In this document: one piece after another, positions 8,465 through 17,543 of the stretch
Layout: each line of letters begins with the position of its first letter
Position numbering within the stretch: the stretch's first letter is position 1
From: CAZEYT01 sp964516295
GTDB taxonomy: Bacteria; Verrucomicrobiota; Verrucomicrobiia; Chthoniobacterales; Terrimicrobiaceae
Direction: 5' to 3'
Assembly (NCBI GenBank): GCA_964516295.1
Contig: CAZEYT010000002.1
Location: forward strand, 1-64,000
DNA length: 64,000 nucleotides
Notes under the pieces: model-generated
Databases searched by the model: none
What the model was told of the DNA's origin: nothing
What the model saw: the letters and a program-made list of their open reading frames with translations, nothing else
Translations under genes and position numbers: made by a program

Positions 8465-9871
8465 ATGGCCAAACCACAAACCATCCTGCTCGTTGACCGG
8501 GAGACCGACTTCCTTGAGTGGGCTCAGAACCAACTGAAAAGCCCGCAGGCGCGCGTGCTCCTCGAGACGTCCGCGGATGCGGCCTACAAGACTTTCTGCA
8601 TGGAAGAGCCGGAACTCGTGCTTGCGGAGATGAACTTGCACCCGTTCACCGGGTTGGAGTTGCTGGCCCGCATTCGCAAGCATTCGCCGAATGCCATGGT
8701 CATCGTGACCAGTGCCTTCGGGACGACCCAGTCCGTCATTGAGGCGATGAAAATGGGGGCTTTCGATTTTGTCCGGAAAGAACAGTTGCCGTTCAACCTG
8801 AAGGTTGTGGTGGATTCCGCGCTGAAGGCCTCGGCGGAACTTCGGAGCGCCAGTGCCTTCAAGCCCCAGCTCACGGTCGAGCAGCATCGCGAGGACATCG
8901 TCGGTCGCTCGGATGCGATGCAGCAGGTTTTCAAAATGATCGGCCGCGTCTCCGGCAGCGAGGCTCCGGTGATGGTTACGGGCGAGAGCGGCTCGGGCAA
9001 GGAACTGGTCGCGCGGGCGATCCACAACTACAGCGCGCGGAGTCATAAAAATTTCCTGGCGATCAACTGCGCGGCCATCCCGGACAACTTGCTGGAGAGC
9101 GAGCTTTTCGGTCATGAGAAGGGGTCTTTCACCGGGGCGCACAGTCAGCGCATCGGTCGCTTCGAGCAGTGCGACGAGGGGACGCTTTTTCTGGACGAGA
9201 TCGGAGAAATGCCGCTCCAAGTGCAGAGCAAAATCCTCCGTGTGCTTCAGGAAGGAGAATTTTCGCGCGTGGGGGGGAATCAGACCCTTCGCACGGATGT
9301 CCGAATTATCTGTGCGACGAACAAGAACCTCGAAGAAGAGGTATCGCGCCGCCTGTTTCGTGAGGATCTTTTTTACCGCCTCAACGTCGTGCGCATTCAC
9401 CTCCCGCCGCTCCGCCAGCGGTCGGAGGATATCACACTCCTCGCGGAATACTTTTTGCAGAAGATCGCGAACCAGAAGCACCGTCCCGCCTTGAAGCTCT
9501 CGGAGGAGGCGATCCGGGTTCTGGAAGCCTATCCCTGGCCTGGCAACGTGCGCGAGCTGGAGAACACGATGCAGCGGGCCTCGGTGCTCGCGACCGCCGA
9601 CGTTTTGTTGCCGAAGGACATCCCGCTCGGGCAGGCGGCGGATGTGGTCGGAGCTTCCGAGCGTCCGGTTCTTTCGCTCGACGACGCCTTTGCGACACTT
9701 TTGAACCATGCAGGAGATGAGCCGCTTTTGCCTTGGGTCGAAAAGGAACTCGCCGGCCATGCGCTTCGGCGAAGTGAGAACGACCCGGCGGCCGCCGCGC
9801 GACTTTTGGGTGTGACGCGGGCGGCTCTTAAAAAACTCATCGACCGCGCCGCTTCAACCGAAACCGTGTGA
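8465..9871 (+). CDS. Sigma-54-dependent activator, NtrC-like, with atypical receiver
   Basis: 468 aa with the usual three parts. The receiver-like domain spans residues about 5-120. The AAA+ domain is about 140-375, with Walker A GESGSGKE (173-180), sigma-54 contact loop GSFTGA (220-225) and Walker B LFLDE (241-245). A Fis-type helix-turn-helix lies at the end (DPAAAARLLGVTRAALKKLI). In the receiver, D11, T82 and K105 are present, but the phosphorylated Asp is replaced by Glu55 (LAEMNLHPFTG aligns with the usual D-x3-P-x2-x-G block). So it may not be switched by ordinary phosphorylation. No histidine kinase gene is adjacent. It overlaps pabC by four bases. Targets are unknown. Confidence 0.93.
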   Translation: MAKPQTILLVDRETDFLEWAQNQLKSPQARVLLETSADAAYKTFCMEEPELVLAEMNLHPFTGLELLARIRKHSPNAMVIVTSAFGTTQSVIEAMKMGAFDFVRKEQLPFNLKVVVDSALKASAELRSASAFKPQLTVEQHREDIVGRSDAMQQVFKMIGRVSGSEAPVMVTGESGSGKELVARAIHNYSARSHKNFLAINCAAIPDNLLESELFGHEKGSFTGAHSQRIGRFEQCDEGTLFLDEIGEMPLQVQSKILRVLQEGEFSRVGGNQTLRTDVRIICATNKNLEEEVSRRLFREDLFYRLNVVRIHLPPLRQRSEDITLLAEYFLQKIANQKHRPALKLSEEAIRVLEAYPWPGNVRELENTMQRASVLATADVLLPKDIPLGQAADVVGASERPVLSLDDAFATLLNHAGDEPLLPWVEKELAGHALRRSENDPAAAARLLGVTRAALKKLIDRAASTETV

Positions 9872-10647
9872 AGACCTGGCGGTTCACCGCAGGGGCGCTT
9901 GTGCCCGAGACGTCGCTTCCACTGGAAGACCGCAGTTTCCGCTACGGCATGAGTTTTTTCGAGACCGTGGCGATTCATTCCCGGCGGGCGCTTTTCTTGG
10001 AGGAGCACCTCGCCCGGCTGGTTATGGCGGCACAGAGCGTGGGGGCTGCTTTGGACGCTCCGCTGCTGGCGACGGTCTTGCACGAATGGGTTCCGACATT
10101 GCCCGACGGCGTGGTTCGTCTTTATCTCACAGCCGGGTCCGGGGCTCCGGGCGATCCTTTTGATGGCGCGATCTATGTGCTCTTCGAAGAATGCGAGACC
10201 GGCACGATGTTTTCGCCGCTTCGGGTGCGGAGTTCAAACGCGGTCTATTCGCCGTTACCCGGCGGATGGAAGACGGGAAATTACTGGCAGAATATTTCGT
10301 CTCTTGCTGGAGCCCGCGGCAACGGATGCGACGAAGCACTCGTCTTCAATGCCATGGGTGCTTTGGTTTCTGCCTCGATGGCAAATGTCTTTCTGCGTCG
10401 CGAGGGAAGATGGGTCACTCCGCCACTTGCTTCCGGTGCGCGGGACGGCGTCGTGCGCGCCTGGGTGCGGGACGTGCTGGGAGCCGCCCAGGAACTTCTC
10501 TCTGCCGATGATGTGGCGGCTTGCTCGGCGTGTTTTCTCACAAACAGCCGGGTTGGAATTCGTCCGGTGTCCGAGTTGGACGGGCGGCCTTTGGAGTTGG
10601 ACGTCTCGGTGCGCGATCTTTACCTGAGCAATGTCCTCGGGCGTTAA
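9868..10647 (+). CDS. pabC: Class IV aminotransferase, probable aminodeoxychorismate lyase
   Basis: 259 aa, fold-type IV PLP enzyme. Visible motifs: DRSFRYGMSFFETV (21-34), the PLP lysine K135 in GGWKTGNYW, and the C-terminal TPPLASGARDGVVR (184-197). PabC releases p-aminobenzoate and pyruvate from aminodeoxychorismate for folate synthesis; the matching PabB is encoded at 43.6-44.8 kb. A branched-chain or D-amino-acid aminotransferase is an alternative. The Glu that normally contacts the PLP ring nitrogen, five residues before the conserved Asn, is Ser168 here (GALVSASMAN), which is unusual. The GTG start overlaps the upstream stop, and the 3' end overlaps mfd by 17 bp. Confidence 0.72.
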   Translation: MKTWRFTAGALVPETSLPLEDRSFRYGMSFFETVAIHSRRALFLEEHLARLVMAAQSVGAALDAPLLATVLHEWVPTLPDGVVRLYLTAGSGAPGDPFDGAIYVLFEECETGTMFSPLRVRSSNAVYSPLPGGWKTGNYWQNISSLAGARGNGCDEALVFNAMGALVSASMANVFLRREGRWVTPPLASGARDGVVRAWVRDVLGAAQELLSADDVAACSACFLTNSRVGIRPVSELDGRPLELDVSVRDLYLSNVLGR

Positions 10648-13600
10648 GGCGGTTTTCGAGCGGTTTCGCCCACTCCTCGACGCCGGTAGCAATTTGCTGG
10701 CGGATGTCACGGAGGCGGCCCAGCCGTTCGTTGCGGCCCTTGTTCTGGAGAAAAACCCCGGCCGCGCCTGGGTGGTCTGCCCGGACGTCAAACGGCAGGA
10801 GGATTTTGCGGCGGAGCTTTCTGCATGGTGTCCGCGGGTCCGGCTTTTTCCCGAATTGGAACTGCCGGCCGGCGATGCGCTGCCGGACCCCGAGACGGCG
10901 AGCGAACGGCTCGAGCTTCTGCGCACGTTGGCCGGTGGTCGCGGGGATGAAGTTGTGGTGATTCATGCCGGACAGTGGGATTCGCCCGTCCCGGCAAAAT
11001 CCGCGCTGGTTCGCGGTCTCATCGCATTGAACAAAGGCGACCGCGTCGAGATCGCCGACCTCACGGAGAAGTTGGTCGCGGCCGGGTACGAACAGGTGGC
11101 GCAAGTGACCGGACGGGGGCAGTTTGCGCGACGCGGTGGGATTTTGGACGTCTTCTCGTGGCAGGCCCCGCGACCGGTGCGGGCGGAGTGGTTTGACGTC
11201 GAGTTGGAATCGCTCCGGGAGTTCGATGTGGACACGCAGAGTTCTATCGGGGAGATCGCCGGCTGTGAGATCCTCGCCGGACGCGTCTCGGCCGATGGGG
11301 CGGTGCTGCGGGACTTTTTGGCGGCTCGCGATCTGGTGCTGACGATTGATCCGGAGGAATCCGAGTGGACCGGTCGGGTGATTACCTCGGCGCCGGGCGA
11401 GGGGAGTGTTGCTTTTTTTCCACCACCGTTTGCCGAACTCGGGGCGGGTGATCTCGTTTTGGACGCGGTGAAACGCGAGCGGTTTGTTGAGCAGCTTCGC
11501 GAGTGGGAGGCCGACGGATGGAAACTGGCCTTTGCGTACGGCAATGAGGGCGAGGGCGAGCGGTTTCGCGAGTTGGCGGCGGATTTTCATTTTGATCCGG
11601 CGAGTCTGGATTTTCTCGAATTGCCGGTGGCACGGGGGTTCGTTTGCCCCGATGCGAAGACGGCGCTGCTGGCCGATGCCGAGATTTTCGGCCGGGCGGC
11701 GAGTCAGCGCGCGCGTCGGGCCGCCCTCCGGCGGGAGCGGTTTCGCTCGGGCCGGGCGGCGATGGATTTCTCGGAGTTCGAGGAAGGCGACTTGGTCGTT
11801 CACTTGGAGAACGGCATCGGCCGCTACCTCGGTATGCAAAAGGAACCCGGCGGAGATCGCGATGTGCTCGCGCTGGAATTCGCCCACGATGCCCGGCTGT
11901 ATGTTCCCCTCGACCAAGCGTGGCAGGTTGCCCGCTATGTCGGCCTCGGTCGAAAAAATCCCGACCTCTCAGAACTCGGCGACGACCGCTGGCAGCGGGC
12001 CAAGGACAAAGCGCGCAAGGGGATCTTCGAATACGCCACGCGGATGCTCAAGGTGCAGGCCGAACGGGACACCGGAAAAGGGTTCGCGTTCCCGCCCGAC
12101 TCACGCTGGCAGCAGGAATTCGAGGATTCTTTTCTCTACACAGAGACCGATGACCAACTCCGCGCCATTTCCGAGACCAAGGCCGACATGGAAGGCGAGC
12201 GTGCGATGGACCGGCTCATCTGCGGAGACGTGGGATTCGGGAAAACCGAGGTCGCCATCCGCGCGGCGTTCAAAGCCGTGACAGGCGGACGCCAGGCGGC
12301 GTTCATTGCTCCGACGACTGTGCTCGCGCAGCAGCATTTTCAAAACCTCCGCGAGCGTATGAGTGACTACCCGGTCACGATCGAGCTTTTGAGCCGCTAC
12401 CGGACGGCTGCCGAGCAAAAGCGCGTGGTTGCCGGCCTGGCCGAGGGGAGTGTGGACATCGTGGTCGGGACGCACCGCGTCATCTCAAAAGACGTCCATT
12501 TTAAAAAGCTGGGGCTGGTGATTGTTGATGAAGAGCAGCGTTTCGGTGTCAAACACAAGGACGCCCTGAAGGAGAAATTCCGACTCGTCGATGTGCTCAC
12601 GCTCTCGGCCACGCCGATCCCGAGAACACTCTACCTGGCGCTCATGGGAGCCCGGGATATGTCGCTCATCGAAACCCCGCCACCCAATCGCCAACCGGTC
12701 GAGACCGTCGTGTGCGGATACGACGAACGTGTGATCCGCGAGGCCATCCAGCGTGAACTTGTCCGGGGCGGACAGGTTTATTTTTTGCACAACCGGGTCC
12801 AGACCATCGAGCGCACGGCGATGCGCATCCGCGAGCTTTGCCCGGGTGCGCGGGTCATTGTGGGACACGGGCAGATGGAAGAACACGAGCTCGAGGGCGT
12901 CATGCAGACGTTTGTGTCGGGAAAAGCGGATGTCTTGGTCTCGACGACCATTATCGAAAGCGGCCTGGATATCCCGAATGCCAACACGATCATCATCGAC
13001 CGCGCCGACCGTTTCGGGCTGGCGGATCTTTATCAGCTGCGCGGGCGGGTCGGGCGTTCGAGTCACAAAGCCCATGCGATCCTTCTTCTCCCGCGCGATC
13101 TCATGTCTGTGGGCGCGGCAAGACGGCGCGTGTCGGCAATCAAACAATATTCCGAACTCGGCTCCGGATTCAAAATCGCGATGCGCGATCTGGAGATTCG
13201 CGGGGCCGGCAGTCTCCTCGGCACCGCCCAGAGCGGCCATATTGTCGCGGTGGGGTTCGATCTCTACTGCAAGCTCCTAAAGCGGGCCGTCGAAGCGCTG
13301 AAGGGAAATCGAACGGGCGGTGGCACGGCCATTCTGCGGCTGGATTTTCTTCGGACCGAGGAAGCCGGCTTCGCCACCACGCCCGATGTGGCCGGAGCCT
13401 TCCTCCCGGCGTCCTACATGCCGGATGCCAAAGACCGCATTGAAGCGTATCGCCGGATTGCCGAGGCTCCCACGCGGGCCGATTTGGACTCTCTCGGCTC
13501 AGTTTGGCGCGATCGGTTTGGCCCGCTCCCGGATGTGGCAACGAATGCTCTCGTCGCTGCAGCGATCCGCTTGGAGGCCTCGCGCCGGCGCATTGCTTCC

Positions 13601-13747
13601 GTCGAAGTCCGCGAAGAAAAGCTCATGCTCTCGCGTGGCGGGAGTTATCTGCTCGTGGGCGGGCGGTTTCCCCGCTTGACGGCACCTTCCCCGGATTCTA
13701 GGTTGCGCGAAGCTTTGTCCGTCTTGGAAGAAATGCCTTTGAAATGA
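10631..13747 (+). CDS. mfd: Transcription-repair coupling factor
   Basis: 1038 aa, slightly shorter than the usual 1100-1180. The N-terminal third is the UvrB-homology module (WQAPRPVRAEWFDVELES around 180-195). The RNA-polymerase-interacting CarD/TRCF domain begins near FEEGDLVVHLENGIGRYLG (about 380-400). The translocase has Walker A CGDVGFGKTE, the DEEQ box (VIVDEEQRFGVKHK), LSATPIPRTL, SGLDIPNANT and the QLRGRVGRS motif VI, followed by the TRCF C-terminal domain. It displaces RNA polymerase stalled at DNA lesions and recruits UvrA. It overlaps pabC upstream and the SurA-like gene downstream (ATGA), so it is part of a compact operon. Confidence 0.97.
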   Translation: MSSGVKAVFERFRPLLDAGSNLLADVTEAAQPFVAALVLEKNPGRAWVVCPDVKRQEDFAAELSAWCPRVRLFPELELPAGDALPDPETASERLELLRTLAGGRGDEVVVIHAGQWDSPVPAKSALVRGLIALNKGDRVEIADLTEKLVAAGYEQVAQVTGRGQFARRGGILDVFSWQAPRPVRAEWFDVELESLREFDVDTQSSIGEIAGCEILAGRVSADGAVLRDFLAARDLVLTIDPEESEWTGRVITSAPGEGSVAFFPPPFAELGAGDLVLDAVKRERFVEQLREWEADGWKLAFAYGNEGEGERFRELAADFHFDPASLDFLELPVARGFVCPDAKTALLADAEIFGRAASQRARRAALRRERFRSGRAAMDFSEFEEGDLVVHLENGIGRYLGMQKEPGGDRDVLALEFAHDARLYVPLDQAWQVARYVGLGRKNPDLSELGDDRWQRAKDKARKGIFEYATRMLKVQAERDTGKGFAFPPDSRWQQEFEDSFLYTETDDQLRAISETKADMEGERAMDRLICGDVGFGKTEVAIRAAFKAVTGGRQAAFIAPTTVLAQQHFQNLRERMSDYPVTIELLSRYRTAAEQKRVVAGLAEGSVDIVVGTHRVISKDVHFKKLGLVIVDEEQRFGVKHKDALKEKFRLVDVLTLSATPIPRTLYLALMGARDMSLIETPPPNRQPVETVVCGYDERVIREAIQRELVRGGQVYFLHNRVQTIERTAMRIRELCPGARVIVGHGQMEEHELEGVMQTFVSGKADVLVSTTIIESGLDIPNANTIIIDRADRFGLADLYQLRGRVGRSSHKAHAILLLPRDLMSVGAARRRVSAIKQYSELGSGFKIAMRDLEIRGAGSLLGTAQSGHIVAVGFDLYCKLLKRAVEALKGNRTGGGTAILRLDFLRTEEAGFATTPDVAGAFLPASYMPDAKDRIEAYRRIAEAPTRADLDSLGSVWRDRFGPLPDVATNALVAAAIRLEASRRRIASVEVREEKLMLSRGGSYLLVGGRFPRLTAPSPDSRLREALSVLEEMPLK

Positions 13748-14736
13748 GATGTCCCGTCCTGTTTTTCGTCCTGCTCGCAAGCCTCACGGTCGCGCTTTTG
13801 CCCGCCCGTGCCCAGCAGGCCGAGGTCATTGATGGCATCGCGGCCATCGTCAATAACGACGTCATCACCATTTCTCAGGTTCGGGAACTCATCGGAGCAC
13901 GGGAGCGTTCTCTCCGCGAACTCTACACCGGAGCCGACCTTGCCGAGAAGGTGAAGGAAATGCGGCTCGCAGCGCTCAAAGACCTGATCGACCGTCAGTT
14001 GATCCTCCAAGAATTCCGCAAAATGTCGGAGAAGGGCGCGAGCATCCCCGATTACGTCATTGAGGACCGCGTCCAGCAGATCATTCGCGAGGAATTCGGC
14101 GGTGACCGTTCGGCGTTTGTCCGGACGCTCCAAGCCCAAGGATTCACGGTGACCCGGTTCAAGGAAATCGAGCGCGATAAGATCATCGTGCAGGCCATGC
14201 GGCAGGCCAAGGTGAATGACAATTTCGTGATCTCTCCGACGCAAATTCAGGCCTATTACAATAAAAACAAAGCCGCTTATTCCCTGCCGGAGCAGATCAA
14301 ACTGCGAATGATCGTTCTGCGCGATGCGGGTGGTGAAGTCGTGCCGGGCACGGGCAGCAAAGAACAGATTGCCGATGAGATCCGGCAGAAGCTTGTGAGC
14401 GGAGCGGAATTTGACCGCATGGCGCAAATGTATTCCGATGACGAGAGCACCCGCGACGCGGGTGGGGACTGGGGTTGGATCGAGCGCGGGACTCTCAATG
14501 AGCAACTGACGAGTGTGGCATTTTCGCTTCGTCCGGGACAGGTCAGTCCGGTCGTGCGCATCGGCGACTCCTTTTACATTATGCTCGTCGAGGCCAGGAA
14601 AAACGCCTCGATCAAGCCGATTACCGACGTCCGCGAGGAAATCGAGCGCAATCTCATCCAACAGGAACGCATGCGCGCTCAGCAACGTTGGCTGGATACG
14701 CTCCGGCAAAAGGCCTACATTAAGATTCTTTCGTAG
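13744..14736 (+). CDS. SurA-like periplasmic peptidyl-prolyl isomerase
   Basis: 330 aa with a signal peptide (MRCPVLFFVLLASLTVALL, cleavage near ARAQ). Next comes the SurA N-terminal chaperone segment (VIDGIAAIVNNDVITISQV, residues about 27-45). One parvulin-type rotamase domain covers about 190-290 (IKLRMIVL ... DESTRDAGGDWGWIERG ... VSPVVRIGDSFYIMLVEAR), and a C-terminal helix closes the chaperone fold. E. coli SurA has two parvulin domains; this protein has one. It should assist outer-membrane protein folding in the periplasm. Start codon ATG overlaps the mfd stop. The 3' end overlaps the convergent mogA by 17 bp. Confidence 0.88.
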   Translation: MRCPVLFFVLLASLTVALLPARAQQAEVIDGIAAIVNNDVITISQVRELIGARERSLRELYTGADLAEKVKEMRLAALKDLIDRQLILQEFRKMSEKGASIPDYVIEDRVQQIIREEFGGDRSAFVRTLQAQGFTVTRFKEIERDKIIVQAMRQAKVNDNFVISPTQIQAYYNKNKAAYSLPEQIKLRMIVLRDAGGEVVPGTGSKEQIADEIRQKLVSGAEFDRMAQMYSDDESTRDAGGDWGWIERGTLNEQLTSVAFSLRPGQVSPVVRIGDSFYIMLVEARKNASIKPITDVREEIERNLIQQERMRAQQRWLDTLRQKAYIKILS

Positions 14737-15226
14737 GTGCGAAGAGTTCGATCGCCTTTCGAATGGCCGGGGCCAACACGCCCAAGCATTCGGCAACAGC
14801 CGAGGGACGTCCGGGTAGATTGACGATGAGACAGTGACCTCGTACGCCGGCTGTGGCCCGGCTCAGGATCGAGGTCGGCGCGATGTCGAACGTGCGCATC
14901 CGCTGAATTTCTCCAAACCCGGGCAGTTCTTTTTCGATGACTTTGCGGGTTGCTTCCGGAGTGACATCACGCTCCATCGGGCCGGTTCCTCCGGTCGTGA
15001 TGATCAAGTGACAGCGGTCGTGGTCGGCGAGTTCGGCCAAGGCGCGTGCGATGGAGTCGAGTTCGTCCGGGACGACTCTCCTGAACCACACGGCGTTTGG
15101 AAAAAGCGCGGTCACCAAGCGCTCGATCTCCGGTCCGCTCCGGTCGTCATAAATACCCCCACTGGCGCGATCACTGGCGGTCAGGCGTCCGATGCGCATG
15201 GGGATTTGTTTTTTTTCACGAGGCAT
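14720..15226 (-). CDS. mogA: Molybdopterin adenylyltransferase
   Basis: 168 aa from ATG at 15226 (159 aa if the ATG at 15199 is used, which gives the typical MogA beginning MRIGRLTASDRAS). It shows the MPT-binding TTGGTGPMERDVTPEAT block and the C-terminal LPGRPSAVAECL region. It adenylylates molybdopterin before molybdate insertion by MoeA. It is the last gene of the moaD-moaE-moeA-moaC-mogA operon and overlaps moaC. Neither start has a strong ribosome-binding site, consistent with translational coupling to moaC. Confidence 0.93.
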   Translation of the reverse strand: MPREKKQIPMRIGRLTASDRASGGIYDDRSGPEIERLVTALFPNAVWFRRVVPDELDSIARALAELADHDRCHLIITTGGTGPMERDVTPEATRKVIEKELPGFGEIQRMRTFDIAPTSILSRATAGVRGHCLIVNLPGRPSAVAECLGVLAPAIRKAIELFAPTKES

Positions 15227-15651
15227 ATGCCGTCAATGACCATGGTTTTATCGACCGCCTTCATCATGTCGTAGAGGGTCAGCGCGGCCACGCTGGCAGC
15301 CGTGAGGGCTTCCATTTCGACGCCGGTCCGGGCATCGGTGGCAACCGTGGTGGTGATCTTCACGGACGAAGTCGTGACGGCAAGATCGACCTCGACGACA
15401 TGAAGCGGGAGCGCGTGGCAGAGGGGAATAAGAGACGCCGTCTGCTTTGCCGCCTGAATGCCGGCAAGGCGTGCGGTGGCCAGCACGTCGCCCTTCGGCA
15501 GGGCATCGCGCCGAAGGAGACGAATCGTTGACGCCGAACAGTGCAAGGCGGCGGATGCGATGGCGGTACGGCGGACCACCGGCTTGTCGCCGACATCGAC
15601 CATTTTAACCCGACCGGCTTTGTCGACGTGGGTGAACTTGGCTTTCTTCAT
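15181..15651 (-). CDS. moaC: Cyclic pyranopterin monophosphate synthase
   Basis: 156 aa from the ATG at 15651. Family landmarks are VDVGDKPVVRRTAIASA near the N-terminus, PLCHALPLHVVEVDL (76-90), TGVEMEALTAASVAALTLYDMMKAVD (109-134) and the C-terminal K-rich tail after MVIDGICLVKKNKS. MoaC, with MoaA, makes cyclic pyranopterin monophosphate from GTP in the first step of molybdenum-cofactor synthesis. No moaA is in the window. The start overlaps the moeA stop by four bases (ATGA). Confidence 0.97.
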   Translation of the reverse strand: MKKAKFTHVDKAGRVKMVDVGDKPVVRRTAIASAALHCSASTIRLLRRDALPKGDVLATARLAGIQAAKQTASLIPLCHALPLHVVEVDLAVTTSSVKITTTVATDARTGVEMEALTAASVAALTLYDMMKAVDKTMVIDGICLVKKNKSPCASDA

Positions 15652-16796
15652 AAGGGCATAAAGGGAAAAACGTCTCCTTGGTGCGTCTCGGACGCTGCGG
15701 GAATCCGAAGCAGTCCGTTCGCCCGGTGCAAATGACGAAGGTCGGAGGAATCCAACCATGCCAACGCTTCGGCGGTGATCCCTTCCTTGCTCACGGTTCG
15801 ATAAGCCGGCCACCAAGTGACCCGAGCATCCCGTCGGACGCGAAGGGGGTCCCTTAAACGAACCCCGATAAGTTGAGCGGGTTGCTCGCCGCGAAGTCGG
15901 GCGAGGAAACGGCGGACAAACAGGTGAAAACAAACAAAATGCGAAAGCGGATTTCCCGGAAGTCCAAAGGCGACCGTCTTTCCCCGTCGCGCGAGAATCA
16001 GTGGTTTTCCCGGGCGGACATTCACCCCGGCTACCAAAACGTCAAAGCCCGCCTGCTCCAGCGCGGCGCGGGTATGGTCACGCGCTCCGACACTCGCTCC
16101 TCCGCTGATGACAAGAAGCTCGGGAAGGTCATCCAACTGGGCGACGAGCTCGGCACAATCCTCGGATACATGCACCCGACGAATCCGGTTGCCTCCGCAG
16201 GCCGTCAGAAGTGCAGCGATCAACGGACCGTTGGCGTCGCGCACTGTGCCCGGTCGCGGAATGGAACCGGCGGTCACGATTTCGCTGCCGGTTGTGATGT
16301 GGACGGCCGAAACCATCGGAGCCACGCAAACGCGGGTGATTCCCAAGCTGGCGAGAAGGCCGATGGAGGCCGGATTCAGTTGTTCACCGGCCGCGAAGAT
16401 GAGATCGCCGGTTCTCAAGTGCGAGCCGGCCGGGCGGATGTGGCGGGTGTCGGGCTCGATGTTCAAAACGATGAAACCGGCGTTTTCCGTTACGTCCTCG
16501 AGGCGGATCACTCCAAAGTGCCCGTCCGGCACAGCGCCGCCGGTGGCAATTCGGATGGCGATGCCCGGTTCGGGAGCGAGCGCTCCGGCGACAATCGACA
16601 ACCGGGACCCGCATTTTTCGGAAAGGACGACCAAAAAACCATCCATCGCCGAGCGGTGAAACGCTGGAAGATTCTCGGGAGAAATGACGGGTTCCCGGAG
16701 AAGGCGCCCCAGCGCCTGATTTAAGGGGATCCATTCTCCGTCCAGCGGGGTCACCAGCCGGTCGATCTCATCCCACACCTCGTCGACGCTCCTCAT
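15648..16796 (-). CDS. moeA: Molybdopterin molybdenumtransferase
   Basis: 382 aa. The N-terminal MoeA domain has the FHRSAMDGFLV segment (the usual form is SAMDGYA), then IRIATGGAVPDG. The central MogA-like domain has LLVISGGASVGARDHT. C-terminal VRPGKPLILARRGKTVAFGLPGNPLSHFV is characteristic of MoeA. It inserts molybdate into adenylylated molybdopterin. Length is a little below the roughly 410 aa of E. coli MoeA. It is overlapped by four bases at each end by moaE and moaC, indicating strict co-translation. Confidence 0.96.
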   Translation of the reverse strand: MRSVDEVWDEIDRLVTPLDGEWIPLNQALGRLLREPVISPENLPAFHRSAMDGFLVVLSEKCGSRLSIVAGALAPEPGIAIRIATGGAVPDGHFGVIRLEDVTENAGFIVLNIEPDTRHIRPAGSHLRTGDLIFAAGEQLNPASIGLLASLGITRVCVAPMVSAVHITTGSEIVTAGSIPRPGTVRDANGPLIAALLTACGGNRIRRVHVSEDCAELVAQLDDLPELLVISGGASVGARDHTRAALEQAGFDVLVAGVNVRPGKPLILARRGKTVAFGLPGNPLSHFVCFHLFVRRFLARLRGEQPAQLIGVRLRDPLRVRRDARVTWWPAYRTVSKEGITAEALAWLDSSDLRHLHRANGLLRIPAASETHQGDVFPFMPL

Positions 16797-17176
16797 TGGA
16801 GCACCCCAGTTTTCCAGATTGGGACGTCCCGCTTCAGCCGGTCAAGAAAGGACTCCATCATCGCCAACGCTTCCCGACGGTGGGTCGCCGTGATCCGAAT
16901 GCGAATGGCAGCCTCGCGGACCGGCACATCGCCCAAGCGGTGGATCACTTCTGCGGAATGACAGGGGTGCGCGCTGGCAAGATCGTTCAAGATGCGTTCC
17001 ATCTCGGAAACCGCCATCGATTCATAGGCTTCATAGCGGAGGCCGCGGATCGTCTCTCCGGCTTCCCGGGCACGGACGAGCCCGGTGAATTCCACGACGG
17101 CCCCCGCATTGTCCGTCGGCGCTTCATCGAGGAAGAAGGGCAGGGGATTCCTCTGAAGTGAGACGCGGACGCGCAT
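16793..17176 (-). CDS. moaE: Molybdopterin synthase large subunit
   Basis: 127 aa from ATG at 17176. Motifs: GAVVEFTGLVRAREAGETIRGLRYEAYE (residues 26-53), IHRLGDVPVREAAIRI (78-93), and the active-site lysine region RLKRDVPIWKTG near the end. MoaE accepts sulfur from thiocarboxylated MoaD to convert cyclic pyranopterin monophosphate to molybdopterin. It follows moaD with a gap of four bases and overlaps moeA by four. Confidence 0.96.
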   Translation of the reverse strand: MRVRVSLQRNPLPFFLDEAPTDNAGAVVEFTGLVRAREAGETIRGLRYEAYESMAVSEMERILNDLASAHPCHSAEVIHRLGDVPVREAAIRIRITATHRREALAMMESFLDRLKRDVPIWKTGVLQ

Positions 17177-17180
17177 GGAT

Positions 17181-17429
17181 TCAGCCTCCCGAGACAGGCG
17201 GTAAGACGGCGATCTCGTCTCCGGGTTGAAAAAATTCTTCCGGCTCGACATGCCGGCCATTGCGGGCGAGCCGACACGAGGCGCGCAGTGGGGCGATCGC
17301 CGGGAAGTGTGCGAGCAGAACCGACCAGACGTCGTCTTCATCCGCCGTTCCCGGGCATGGGATCTCCACCTCGCCCCGCCCGCCTGCCGCGTCACGGACC
17401 GTGGCAAAAAACAACAGCCGCCAGGTCAT
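17181..17429 (-). CDS. moaD: Molybdopterin synthase sulfur-carrier subunit
   Basis: 82 aa, ubiquitin-like, ending in the obligatory Gly-Gly (VLPPVSGG) that is adenylylated and thiocarboxylated. N-terminal MTWRLLFFATVRDAAGG fixes the start at 17429, and the length is exactly that of the family. It is the first gene of the molybdenum-cofactor operon. A 114-bp divergent spacer separates it from the protease gene at 17544; I saw no strong promoter or molybdenum-cofactor riboswitch fold in that spacer by eye. Confidence 0.94.
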   Translation of the reverse strand: MTWRLLFFATVRDAAGGRGEVEIPCPGTADEDDVWSVLLAHFPAIAPLRASCRLARNGRHVEPEEFFQPGDEIAVLPPVSGG

Positions 17430-17543
17430 TTTCGAATCGGAACTCTGCACGGCCCCCATAGAAACCCGCGTCCGGCCCCAAACAAGCAGATTTGGCGTCA
17501 AAATCGGGGTTGTCAAAGACCCGGGGAAACCTACCTTGGCCCC

